Below, piece by piece: positions 1-6,061 of a DNA stretch of 8,421 bases (position 1 is its first letter; each line of letters opens with the position of its first letter). A program made the position numbers and the translations under genes. The DNA is from Dehalococcoidia bacterium (GTDB taxonomy: Bacteria > Chloroflexota > Dehalococcoidia > UBA2979), in contig JABIST010000342.1 in NCBI GenBank assembly GCA_018700215.1, forward strand, positions 1-8,421. Reading direction: 5' to 3'. The notes below the pieces were generated by a model. That model worked only from the letters and a program-made list of their open reading frames with translations. It was not told where the DNA came from and did no database searches.

Positions 1-1
1 C

Positions 2-628
2 ACCATCCTCGCCAACTGGATGATCTGGGAACTCTCAAAGCCCGTCATTGCTCAGATTCACGGCTACTGCCTCGCCGGCGGCACCGAACTCGCCTCCATC
101 TGTGACTTCCGAATCGTCACCGAAGATGCCCAGATCGGCTACCCGCCCGTCCGCGCCATGGGCACCATGGACATGATGTGGGCGCCCTGGTTCCTGCCCC
201 CCGCAAAGGCCCGCCTCTTCGCCTACACCGGCGATGCCTTCACCGGCAAAGACATGGAATGGATGGGCTGGGCCACCTACGCCGTCGCCCCAGATCAGCT
301 CGACGAATTCACCAACAACTTCGCCGAACGCCTCGGCCACATCGATAACGACCTGCTCGCCTACAACAAGCGAGCCGTCAACCGGCAGTACGAAATCATG
401 GGCATTCGCACCGGCCTCATGTCCGGCACCGACGTCGAAGCCATGAGCAAGCACCGCCCCGCCGCCGGCGAATTCGGCCGCATCTCCCGCGAACAGGGCC
501 TCAAAGCCGCCCTCGAGTGGCGCGACGCCCCCTTCCGCGACTTCCGAGGCGCCTACGCCTCCGCCCCCCACGACCGCGGCCTCGCCACCGGAGAAGGCGC
601 CGAAAACGAAAAGCCCGTCGACGCCTAG
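2..628 (+). CDS. Enoyl-CoA hydratase/isomerase (crotonase) family protein, 5'-truncated
   Basis: The reading frame is open from base 2, so the start lies outside the window; 208 residues remain. The crotonase core is clear: KPVIAQIHGYCLAGGTELA is the oxyanion-hole segment that binds the acyl-CoA thioester carbonyl, followed by CDFRIVTEDAQIGYPP. Family members act on CoA thioesters (hydration, isomerisation, hydrolysis or decarboxylation), in the cytoplasm, often in fatty-acid or aromatic-acid breakdown. The first catalytic Glu of hydratases is present (GGTE, codon 86-88), but the position 20 residues later, normally Glu, is Pro (codon 146-148), so textbook hydratase activity is doubtful. The C-terminal tail after FRDFR is polar and low in complexity. 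Codons are strongly C-ending (Ala almost always GCC), like the aminotransferase-fold gene downstream. A strong terminator follows. Family confident; substrate unknown. Confidence 0.9.
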   Translation, partial: TILANWMIWELSKPVIAQIHGYCLAGGTELASICDFRIVTEDAQIGYPPVRAMGTMDMMWAPWFLPPAKARLFAYTGDAFTGKDMEWMGWATYAVAPDQLDEFTNNFAERLGHIDNDLLAYNKRAVNRQYEIMGIRTGLMSGTDVEAMSKHRPAAGEFGRISREQGLKAALEWRDAPFRDFRGAYASAPHDRGLATGEGAENEKPVDA

Positions 629-649
629 CGCCGTCACCTTCGGACACGA

Positions 650-677
650 AAGAGGCCGGGCACCTGCCCGGCCTCTT
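650..677. terminator. Bidirectional intrinsic-type terminator between convergent genes
   Basis: A perfect 12-bp inverted repeat (AAGAGGCCGGGC, loop ACCT, GCCCGGCCTCTT) sits 21 bases after the crotonase stop and 23 bases beyond the stop of the convergent secreted-protein gene. The arm ends supply short A and T runs on both sides, but there is no long U-tract. Placement and stem strength support termination in both directions. Confidence 0.75.
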
Positions 678-700
678 CGATCTCTCGAGTCGCGTTCAAG

Positions 701-1093
701 CTACGGGCTGTGCGGAGGATTCCCACCGTCGCCACAACTCACGTTCATTCCCGGCGCATCCGCGTCTCCCGGCGGAGTCGTGTCGGTGTTCGCACCCACC
801 ACTAGCGCCATGCTGTACCACCCACCACCGCAGCTAATCGGACCCGGCGCGCCGGAGTTCTCGACTGAGTTCGGGTGCCCAGAATTCCCGCCAAGATCAC
901 CAATACTTCCCGGTTCTACCTCTGCCGGCCCGTCGTTGCCATCATCCCATTCGATGATGTTCGGCTCGTTGCCCAGCAGTCCGTCGGAGACCGCATCACC
1001 GACGGTGCCACCCATCCCGGCACTGGAAGCGAGGCTCGTTGTCAGGACCACCAGCAGTGCTGCCGATGCCCCTGCGATTGCAAGCTTGTTCAT
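701..1093 (-). CDS. Small secreted acidic Gly/Pro-rich protein, function unknown
   Basis: This 130-residue protein matches no family I recognise. It opens with a clear Sec-type signal peptide: MNK, a hydrophobic stretch at about residues 4-21 (AIAGASAALLVVLTTSLASS) and a plausible cleavage after SLASSAG near residue 24-26. The predicted mature part, about 105 residues, is rich in Gly, Pro, Asn, Asp and Ser and strongly acidic (for example EWDDGNDG). It has just two Cys, C88 and C120, which could form one disulfide outside the cell. The start is supported by CGGAG seven bases upstream of ATG (1101-1105). The gene is divergent from the aminotransferase-fold gene and ends against the shared terminator at 650-677. 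Overlapping plus-strand frames lack a comparable signal peptide and ribosome site. I am fairly sure it is real and exported; its role is unknown. Confidence 0.72.
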   Translation of the reverse strand: MNKLAIAGASAALLVVLTTSLASSAGMGGTVGDAVSDGLLGNEPNIIEWDDGNDGPAEVEPGSIGDLGGNSGHPNSVENSGAPGPISCGGGWYSMALVVGANTDTTPPGDADAPGMNVSCGDGGNPPHSP

Positions 1094-1137
1094 CCTGTAA
1101 CTCCGATCTCAACAGTCAGATTGTCGAGAGACTGCAG

Positions 1138-1163
1138 ATACGATACCAGCATCGAACCGTTCC
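1138..1163 (-). promoter_or_regulatory. Possible ECF-sigma-type promoter for the secreted-protein gene
   Basis: Read on the minus strand, GGAAC (1163-1159) is followed after 16 bases by CGTAT (1142-1138). This resembles the GGAAC / CGT pattern of extracytoplasmic-function sigma promoters and lies about 45 bases upstream of the ATG at 1093. It is a short-motif match only; no sigma factor is encoded in the window. Confidence 0.28.
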
Positions 1164-1206
1164 ACGTGTACTCTGCGCTGAAGCCACACCGGTGGCAGCC
1201 AGTAAC

Positions 1207-1212
1207 GGGAGG
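1207..1212 (+). promoter_or_regulatory. Ribosome binding site of the class V aminotransferase-fold gene
   Basis: GGGAGG lies eight bases before the ATG at 1221 and fixes that codon as the start. No convincing sigma-70 promoter was found in 1094-1206; the closest match, TTGTCG at 1121 with TACCAG at 1144 and a 17-base spacer, is weak. Confidence 0.75.
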
Positions 1213-1220
1213 ACACACCG

Positions 1221-2417
1221 ATGACCGCTGAGCGATGGCAATGGTGGCGCGACCAGACACCCGCACTTGAGAAGCGCGCATACGTGAACACCGGCTTCAC
1301 TGGCCTGCTCTCCAACGATGTCGCCCAGGCCATGCAACGCCGCATCGACTTCGAACTTGCCGAGGGCTGGACCACCAAAGCCGTCATGGAAGAAGGCCGC
1401 GAAACCCGCGAGCGCCTCACCCAGCTCTTCGCCCAGATCTTTGGCGCGGACGCCCACGAAGTCGCCCTCACCACCAGCACCAGCCTCGGCGTCAGCTCCG
1501 TCATCGCCGCCCTCGAAATGTCCGAGGGTGACCGTCTCCTCACCTCATCCGTCGAACATGGCGCCGGCGCCGTCCCCCTCTACCACTCCCGAATGGTCAA
1601 CAAAACCGAGGTCGAATTCCTCCCCGTCTCCGCCAACGACTCCCACGGCGAAATCGCCGAGCGCTTCGTCTCCGCCATCGACGAACGCACCAAAGTCGTC
1701 GGCCTCTCCGAGATCTCCTTCTCCACCGGCCAGCTCCTGCCGATCAAACCCATCGTCGAAGCCGCCCACCGCGTCGGCGCGATCGTCGTCATCGATGGAG
1801 CCCAGACCGGCGGCCACATCCCGATCGATGTCCGCGAATCCGGCGTCGATGCCTACGCAATCCCCGCCCAGAAGTGGCTCTGCGGCCCCCGAGGAATCGG
1901 CGCCCTCTACGTCTCCCCCGAAGCCCTGCCCCGCCTCCAGCCCGTCCTCGTCGACATGAGCTACGCCGACGAATGGGACCTCGAAGGCACCTTCTCGCCG
2001 AAGCAGGACGTCGCCGGCAAGTTCCAGTTCTCCGCCGTCCCGCCAATCCTCGCCGCCGGCACCGTCGCCGCCATCGAGCAGTACTTCGAGTCCGGCCCTC
2101 AGGCAATCTGGGACCGCGTCCGCGAACTCACCGAGATCGCAGAGCGCCGCTTCGAACAGATCGATGGTGTCACCATCGGCAGTGCCCAGTCCGACCAGTC
2201 CCGCTCCGGCCTCTTCTGCTTCCGCGCCGAAGGCATCCCGTCGACCGACCTGCCCGCCTACCTCCAGGCTGAGCACGACGTCGTCTGCCGCGCCGTCCGC
2301 CAGGAAGACGTCGTGCGCCTCTCGCTCCACGCCTTCAACAACGAAGCCGACATCGAGCGCGTCGCCCAGGGCGTCGAGCAGGCCCTCCGCGAAGGCGGTG
2401 TCCCCGCCATCGACTAG
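1221..2417 (+). CDS. Class V aminotransferase-fold PLP enzyme (cysteine desulfurase/isopenicillin N epimerase-like)
   Basis: This 398-residue, full-length, cytosolic PLP enzyme shows the class V landmarks in order: an N-terminal VNTGFTGLLS segment (22-31), the TTSTSLG phosphate-binding turn (84-90), His113 in VEHGA where an aromatic or His stacks on the cofactor, Asp192 and Gln195 in VIDGAQTGGHIPID, and the Schiff-base Lys218 in IPAQKWLCGPRGIGALYV. The C-terminal VRLSLHAFNNEADIERV segment (365-381) has Arg366 at the usual substrate-carboxylate position. The catalytic Cys loop of true NifS/SufS desulfurases is not recognisable; C356 lies in a different context. An epimerase-, lyase- or transaminase-type reaction is therefore likelier than sulfur mobilisation. 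Codons are strongly C-ending and Glu is often GAA, as in the upstream crotonase. It converges on the VOC pair. Family sure; reaction unknown. Confidence 0.92.
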   Translation: MTAERWQWWRDQTPALEKRAYVNTGFTGLLSNDVAQAMQRRIDFELAEGWTTKAVMEEGRETRERLTQLFAQIFGADAHEVALTTSTSLGVSSVIAALEMSEGDRLLTSSVEHGAGAVPLYHSRMVNKTEVEFLPVSANDSHGEIAERFVSAIDERTKVVGLSEISFSTGQLLPIKPIVEAAHRVGAIVVIDGAQTGGHIPIDVRESGVDAYAIPAQKWLCGPRGIGALYVSPEALPRLQPVLVDMSYADEWDLEGTFSPKQDVAGKFQFSAVPPILAAGTVAAIEQYFESGPQAIWDRVRELTEIAERRFEQIDGVTIGSAQSDQSRSGLFCFRAEGIPSTDLPAYLQAEHDVVCRAVRQEDVVRLSLHAFNNEADIERVAQGVEQALREGGVPAID

Positions 2418-2449
2418 CGATTGGGGCCGACCGTCCGAGGTAGCCGCTA

Positions 2450-2860
2450 CTACCCGCCCGTGTTCTCCAGCAACTCCACCCAGTTCCCGTCCGGATCGAC
2501 CACCATCGCCATCCGGTCTCCCGGCCGCACCTCGAGCGGTCCTGAGGGCACCTCGTAGCCTCGCGATTTCGCGTCCGCGACCATCTCATCGAGGTTGTTC
2601 ACCCACAGCGTCCAGAAGCGGTACCCGGAGCCGCCGCGCATCCCGCCCGGCGCCGGCCGCGCCTCCGGTACCGCCTTCAGTTCCAGCAGCTTCAACAGAC
2701 TGTCGCCAACCCGAAACCGGTGCATCACACCGGCGCTGCCGACGGTCGTATCTGCAACATGCTCCAGACCAAGGAAGTCCCCGTAGAACGCCACAGACGC
2801 CTCTGCGTCGCGGGCCACGATCGCTAGGTCAATCGCACTCTTCGCGATATCTGCGCTCAT
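2450..2860 (-). CDS. VOC (glyoxalase/bleomycin-resistance fold) family protein, copy 1
   Basis: This 136-residue protein has the two beta-alpha-beta-beta-beta repeats of a single-chain VOC protein: IDLAIVARD...FYGDFLGLE (10-33) opens the first half, and YRFWTLWVNNLDEMVADAKSRG (80-101) with VDPDGNWVELLE (121-132) forms the second. VOC members include glyoxalase I, epimerases, ring-cleavage dioxygenases and drug-binding proteins. Glu60 and Glu129 sit at typical metal-ligand positions, but the His expected near residue 12 is Leu and the one near residue 82 is Phe, so standard metal-dependent chemistry is uncertain. GGAGGA six bases upstream of the ATG supports this start. It lies 21 bases downstream of a paralogue on the same strand, almost certainly co-transcribed. 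Family confident, activity unknown. Confidence 0.9.
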   Translation of the reverse strand: MSADIAKSAIDLAIVARDAEASVAFYGDFLGLEHVADTTVGSAGVMHRFRVGDSLLKLLELKAVPEARPAPGGMRGGSGYRFWTLWVNNLDEMVADAKSRGYEVPSGPLEVRPGDRMAMVVDPDGNWVELLENTGG

Positions 2861-2881
2861 CGCTGATCCTCCATGGCTCGA

Positions 2882-3289
2882 CTACTCGTTGTTCTCCAGG
2901 AGCTCTACCCAGTTGCCGTCCGGGTCTTCGATCATCGCGATCCGGACGCCGGGGCGGATCTCGGTCGGCTCGGTGGGGACGGCGTAACCGCGTGACTTCG
3001 CGTCCGCCGCCATCTCATCGATGTTTGAGACGGACATCGTCCAGTACCGGTACCCGGAGCCGCCGCGCAAGCCGCCCGGTGCCGGCTTCGGCTCCGGTGT
3101 CTCTTCAAACTCGATCACCTTGATCATGCTCGTCCCAGCCATCAGCCGGTGCATCGTCCCCCCGCCACCCACTGGGCTGTCCGCAACATGCTCCAGGCCC
3201 AGAAAATCTCTGTAGAACGCGAGCGCGGCATCGCCATCGCGCACGATAATCCCGAGGTCGACAGAGTCCTTGGTCAGTTCCACACCCAT
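2882..3289 (-). CDS. VOC (glyoxalase/bleomycin-resistance fold) family protein, copy 2
   Basis: This 135-residue VOC protein aligns without gaps to the next gene downstream, with about 82 identities over 135 positions by hand count. The shared blocks are DFLGLEHVAD, APGG.RGGSGYR, ADAKSRGY and DPDGNWVELLEN. As in its partner, Leu12 and Tyr82 occupy positions where metal-binding VOC enzymes often have His, while Glu60 and Glu129 are kept. An upstream ATG would add 28 residues (to 3373), but that extension has no VOC similarity, and AAGGA nine bases before the ATG at 3289 supports the shorter start matching the partner's length. It is the first gene of the two-gene unit and is divergent from the acetyltransferase-like gene. 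The two may form a heterodimer or handle related substrates. Confidence 0.9.
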   Translation of the reverse strand: MGVELTKDSVDLGIIVRDGDAALAFYRDFLGLEHVADSPVGGGGTMHRLMAGTSMIKVIEFEETPEPKPAPGGLRGGSGYRYWTMSVSNIDEMAADAKSRGYAVPTEPTEIRPGVRIAMIEDPDGNWVELLENNE

Positions 3290-3352
3290 CTGAGGCGGTC
3301 CTTCCTTCCGGGTGATGCGAGCATCGGAACACTCCGTGTGCACCACCATCGC

Positions 3353-3381
3353 TTGAAATGCAGGCGTCAGCATCCTACATC
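3353..3381 (+). promoter_or_regulatory. Possible sigma-70 promoter for the acetyltransferase-like gene
   Basis: TTGAAA (3353-3358) is followed after 17 bases by TACATC (3376-3381), giving a predicted leader of roughly 30-35 bases before the ATG at 3421. The -35 box is good and the -10 box weak. The 131-base divergent interval must also carry the promoter of the VOC pair; TAGGAT on the minus strand (3377-3372) is a -10 candidate without a clear -35. Confidence 0.33.
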
Positions 3382-3420
3382 AGTGGTCTACGCAATCATT
3401 GCCATGTACGAGGAGGAGCA

Positions 3421-4131
3421 ATGAGCCCGGTCGACGACAGCAGTAACGCGGACATCCAGGTCCGAGTTCAGCACGCCGCTACGCTCAGCGCTGCGGAGCG
3501 AGCCGCCGTCCATCGCGTCTTCGAGGCTTCCTACAAGCAGCCGAATCATGAGTACCTCGATCGCTCGATCGACCGAATTGGGATGCTGGCGATCGCGTTC
3601 GAGGCGAGCGGAGATGCGGTTGGCTACGCGATCTCGCGGGCGCACTGGATGGAGCTGCCAGGCTTCGATGCGCCTCAGCTGGTGGTGCTGCACGGGATGC
3701 GTTGCGTGCGGCCAGCGTTCCGACATCGCGGAATATCAGGTTTCGTCAATCGGGCAGTGAGCGACGCGATGCGCGAAGAGATCGCTGAGATCGGACGTCC
3801 GGCGCGGCAGCTCGAGTGCGGACGCTATGGGCACGCGAGTCGCGCGGGTGGGCGCAGTGATCCATCGGCGGTGCCTCAGGTAGGCGCGTCCCCAACGGCG
3901 TGGCAGCGAGAGGTTGGACTGGTTGTGGCTGAGGCGTACGGATCGAACCTCGACCCCGAGACGTTCGTCTGTCTTGGATCAGGGATACCGATTGGCTATC
4001 CGAACGCGGAGTTTGAGGCGACTGAGTTTGAGTCCGCCGCATTCGCTCCCGTTGACCGGGCACGCGGCGATAACCTGCTGGTCATCAACTGGCAGCCAGA
4101 CGCGCCGCCCGGTTGGAACGACCCCGACTGA
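3421..4131 (+). CDS. Putative GNAT-type N-acetyltransferase
   Basis: This 236-residue protein is tentatively a GNAT acyl-CoA transferase. The central LVVLHGMRCVRPAFRHRGIS segment (88-106) looks like the beta4-alpha3 motif A, with RHRGIS (101-106) in place of the canonical Q/R-x-x-G-x-G/A acetyl-CoA pyrophosphate loop. Before it, IAFEASGDAVGYAISR (58-73) looks like beta2-beta3. After about residue 125 the sequence departs from typical GNATs: a Gly/Arg-rich stretch (ECGRYGHASRAGGRSDPSA region, 132-150), then an unrecognised C-terminal part ending WQPDAPPGWNDPD. A longer in-frame start at 3358 exists, but AGGAGG four bases before the ATG at 3421 favours the shorter form. Codons are mixed, unlike the C-ending bias of the plus-strand genes to the left. 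It converges on the MOSC gene with a 10-base gap. The gene is likely real; the family call is moderate and the substrate unknown. Confidence 0.62.
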   Translation: MSPVDDSSNADIQVRVQHAATLSAAERAAVHRVFEASYKQPNHEYLDRSIDRIGMLAIAFEASGDAVGYAISRAHWMELPGFDAPQLVVLHGMRCVRPAFRHRGISGFVNRAVSDAMREEIAEIGRPARQLECGRYGHASRAGGRSDPSAVPQVGASPTAWQREVGLVVAEAYGSNLDPETFVCLGSGIPIGYPNAEFEATEFESAAFAPVDRARGDNLLVINWQPDAPPGWNDPD

Positions 4132-4141
4132 ACCTTGCTAG

Positions 4142-4849
4142 CTAGTCTTCGAGGACGATTAGGTCGCCGTCACGGACCTCGCCGGGAGTGAGGACTGAGC
4201 CGTAGATGCCGGCCTTCGCGTCGTTCAGCTCCGCAATCGCCGTCAGGACCGGGGTCAGCGGGTCGCCACCGTGTGGAGCAATGGTCACCATTGCGCAGCG
4301 TGGGTCGCGCTCGGTGACCGCCACGCGGACCGAGTCACCGATGCGGATGGTGTGGCCGACCCAGGCGTCCTCGCCGAATGGGATGCCATCCTGGGTCTCC
4401 ACGACGAAGTTCATGCGGAACCGACCTGGTTCGCTGGGCGTGTCGCTAGCTTCAGCAATCCGATCGACCGTGGCGTGGCTGATCAGGGAGATCGCTGCGA
4501 CGTCGAAGCTGCCGCGATAATTGGGGAGCAAGAAGAGCGGCACGCCGGACGCTTGTTCCAGCTCCTTTCGGAGTTCGTCGCTCGTGACGGGGATTTCGGC
4601 ACCACTAGGCGTGCGTACGCTGAGGACGGGGCGCTCGTCGCCAGACCAGGTGGGTTGGTATCTGAGGATCTCGTGGTGCTCACGACCGGTGAACCACGGG
4701 AACGGTGAACGTGATTCTGCCTGGACGAAGGCGTATGAGCGGTCCGCCGCCAGGCCCTGCAGCGTGACGGTGGCTGTCTCAAGCGGCTCAGCGGCCATCG
4801 ACTTGATGGGGTAGCGCGAGGCGCTGGTGATACGGCCGACCTGGATCAT
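4142..4849 (-). CDS. MOSC domain protein with N-terminal MOSC beta-barrel
   Basis: This 235-residue protein has the two-part layout of YcbX/mARC-like MOSC proteins. An N-terminal beta-barrel begins with ITSASRYPIKSM (7-18) and includes GLAADRSYAFV (32-42). The C-terminal MOSC domain carries RFRMNFVVET (143-152), the W-x-G turn at 163-165, and the signature DPRCAMVTIAPHGGDPLTPV (182-201). Cys185 is the conserved residue that ligates molybdenum in mARC or is proposed to carry sulfur in MOSC proteins. Relatives use a molybdenum cofactor to reduce N-hydroxylated compounds; whether this protein binds the cofactor cannot be told here. GGAGG seven bases upstream supports the ATG. It is the last gene of the minus-strand run, 82 bases after the histidine kinase, with a possible promoter of its own. 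Family call strong. Confidence 0.9.
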   Translation of the reverse strand: MIQVGRITSASRYPIKSMAAEPLETATVTLQGLAADRSYAFVQAESRSPFPWFTGREHHEILRYQPTWSGDERPVLSVRTPSGAEIPVTSDELRKELEQASGVPLFLLPNYRGSFDVAAISLISHATVDRIAEASDTPSEPGRFRMNFVVETQDGIPFGEDAWVGHTIRIGDSVRVAVTERDPRCAMVTIAPHGGDPLTPVLTAIAELNDAKAGIYGSVLTPGEVRDGDLIVLED

Positions 4850-4888
4850 CGATTCGCCTCCATTGTGGCGGATTGCGGTACGGCGAGA

Positions 4889-4894
4889 ATCATA
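4889..4894 (-). promoter_or_regulatory. Possible -10 box upstream of the MOSC gene
   Basis: TATGAT (4894-4889, minus strand) matches the sigma-70 -10 consensus at five of six positions and would give a leader of about 33 bases. No recognisable -35 box lies 16-18 bases upstream, so the MOSC gene may equally be read from the kinase transcript. Confidence 0.28.
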
Positions 4895-4931
4895 GCGGAC
4901 CGAGGCTGCGGAGCTGGGACGCGCGCTCTGA

Positions 4932-5972
4932 TCAGGCTCGCGATCGCTCGGTTGGTGCTGGAGCGGGGGTGGGGATGGAGATATTGACGCTGGTGCCGTG
5001 AGATGAGTGTGGCTGAATCGTCACGGTGCCGCCCAGCTCTGTGACGCGTTCGTGGATTGAGCGGAGGCCGAACGCACCTTCGCGGATGTCGTTCGGTTCG
5101 AAGCCGACGCCATCGTCCTCGACCGCGAGTTCGATCTGGTCATCGTTGTGGAGCAGGGTGATGCTGGCGTTCGCGGCCTGCGAGTGGCGCTGGACGTTGG
5201 AGATTAGTTCCTTTGCCAGGTGGTGGACCTGCTGCTCCAGCGCTCGAGTCATTGTCTGTGCCAGCGAGACGTTGACTGTCCAGTGTGGCGCTCCGATGCC
5301 TGAGACCAGCTCTTCGATGCGAGCGGCGAGCATGCCGGCCGGGTGACCATCGACCTGATCGCTGGTCAGTTCCCGCATGTAGGCGCGGATGTCTGAGATG
5401 ACGCTGTTCAGATCGATTACCGTTCGTCGAACGAGATCCTCGCGCAAGATCGAATCGTCGTTCAGGGCGATCTGGAGCGAGAGGCCGACGGCGTAGACAG
5501 ACTGGATGATGTCATCATGGAGGTCGCGTGCGATGCGATCTCGTTCGAGCTGGCGCTGGACGGTGGTGATCAGGTCGCGGCGCTCCTCTTCGATTTCTCG
5601 ATATTCAGTGACGTCACGAACGACTCCGATCACGAGTTCAGCATCACTTTCCCCGGTGGAAGCGAGACTGACTTCAACGGGGAACTCGGTACCGTCTTTG
5701 CGTAGTCCGGTCAGGTGCTGACCGACACCCATCGGTCGTAGCCGGGGTTGCTGTTGGAAGGCCTCGCGCTGGGCGACGTGGGAGCCACGACGGTTGGCTG
5801 GGACGAGCATCTCGATCGGTTGTTCGACCAGTTCGGCGCGTTTGTACCCGAACAGCTCGCAGGCGCGTTCATTGACGAAGGCGATGATGCCCTGCCGATC
5901 GACGAGCAAAATGCCGTCGGGGGCGTTCGCAATGATCGCCTCGTAGGTCGCGTCGCTGAATCGCGAAACCAT
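4932..5972 (-). CDS. Cytosolic PAS-domain sensor histidine kinase (NarL/DesK type, HisKA_3 + HATPase_c)
   Basis: This 346-residue kinase has an N-terminal PAS domain (about 8-122: ANAPDGILLVDRQGIIAFVN, then RKDGTEFPVEVSLA and VIGVVRDVTEYRE), which may bind a ligand or cofactor. A short helical linker (about 123-143) leads to the HisKA_3 dimerisation motif ERDRIARDLHDDIIQSVYAV (143-162), whose His152 is the phosphorylated residue. The HATPase_c domain follows: N box KELISNVQRHS (254-264) with Asn259, G1 box EDDGVGF (285-291), G2 region GAFGLRSIHERV (299-310), and HGTSV near 325-329. The tail is Pro-rich. No membrane segment is visible, so sensing is intracellular. Such kinases pair with NarL/FixJ-type regulators, but none is in the window. 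The Shine-Dalgarno site is weak (only GGCCAG nearby), yet no better in-frame start was found upstream. Family call very secure; the signal is unknown. Confidence 0.95.
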   Translation of the reverse strand: MVSRFSDATYEAIIANAPDGILLVDRQGIIAFVNERACELFGYKRAELVEQPIEMLVPANRRGSHVAQREAFQQQPRLRPMGVGQHLTGLRKDGTEFPVEVSLASTGESDAELVIGVVRDVTEYREIEEERRDLITTVQRQLERDRIARDLHDDIIQSVYAVGLSLQIALNDDSILREDLVRRTVIDLNSVISDIRAYMRELTSDQVDGHPAGMLAARIEELVSGIGAPHWTVNVSLAQTMTRALEQQVHHLAKELISNVQRHSQAANASITLLHNDDQIELAVEDDGVGFEPNDIREGAFGLRSIHERVTELGGTVTIQPHSSHGTSVNISIPTPAPAPTERSRA

Positions 5973-6061
5973 TGCTGGCCGTTCTATCGCGGGGGTGTCA
6001 CCTCTGTCCAGGTTTCGATTGACCAGGACGGTTACACCATATCCAAATCAGGACTTACCGG

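Noticed and set aside
35..637. 200-codon minus-strand open frame antisense to the crotonase gene
   Set aside because: Product is Gly/Ala/Val-rich without a domain, and the opposite frame has a clear crotonase core. The C-ending codon bias of the real gene removes stops from the antisense frame.
1545..2330. 261-codon minus-strand open frame inside the aminotransferase-fold gene
   Set aside because: Low-complexity Gly/Asp/Val-rich translation, no ribosome site seen, fully covered by a well-conserved PLP enzyme on the other strand; explained by the same codon bias.
2418..2449. Possible terminator between the aminotransferase-fold gene and the convergent VOC gene
   Set aside because: Only a short GGTAG/CTACC pairing is present with no T-run; too weak to call.
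2164..3123. 319-codon plus-strand open frame spanning the aminotransferase-fold gene's 3' end and both VOC genes
   Set aside because: Ser/Pro/Arg-rich translation that crosses three confident genes; a composition artefact of GC-rich DNA.
3149..3424. Plus-strand frame ending in an ATGA overlap with the acetyltransferase-like start
   Set aside because: The overlap looks like translational coupling, but most of the frame is antisense to the VOC gene, and its last codons simply read through the ribosome site (MYEEEQ).
4132..4141. Ten-base gap between convergent acetyltransferase-like and MOSC genes, with a GCTAGC palindrome
   Set aside because: A six-base palindrome is not enough for a terminator or operator call; the tight convergence is common in compact genomes.
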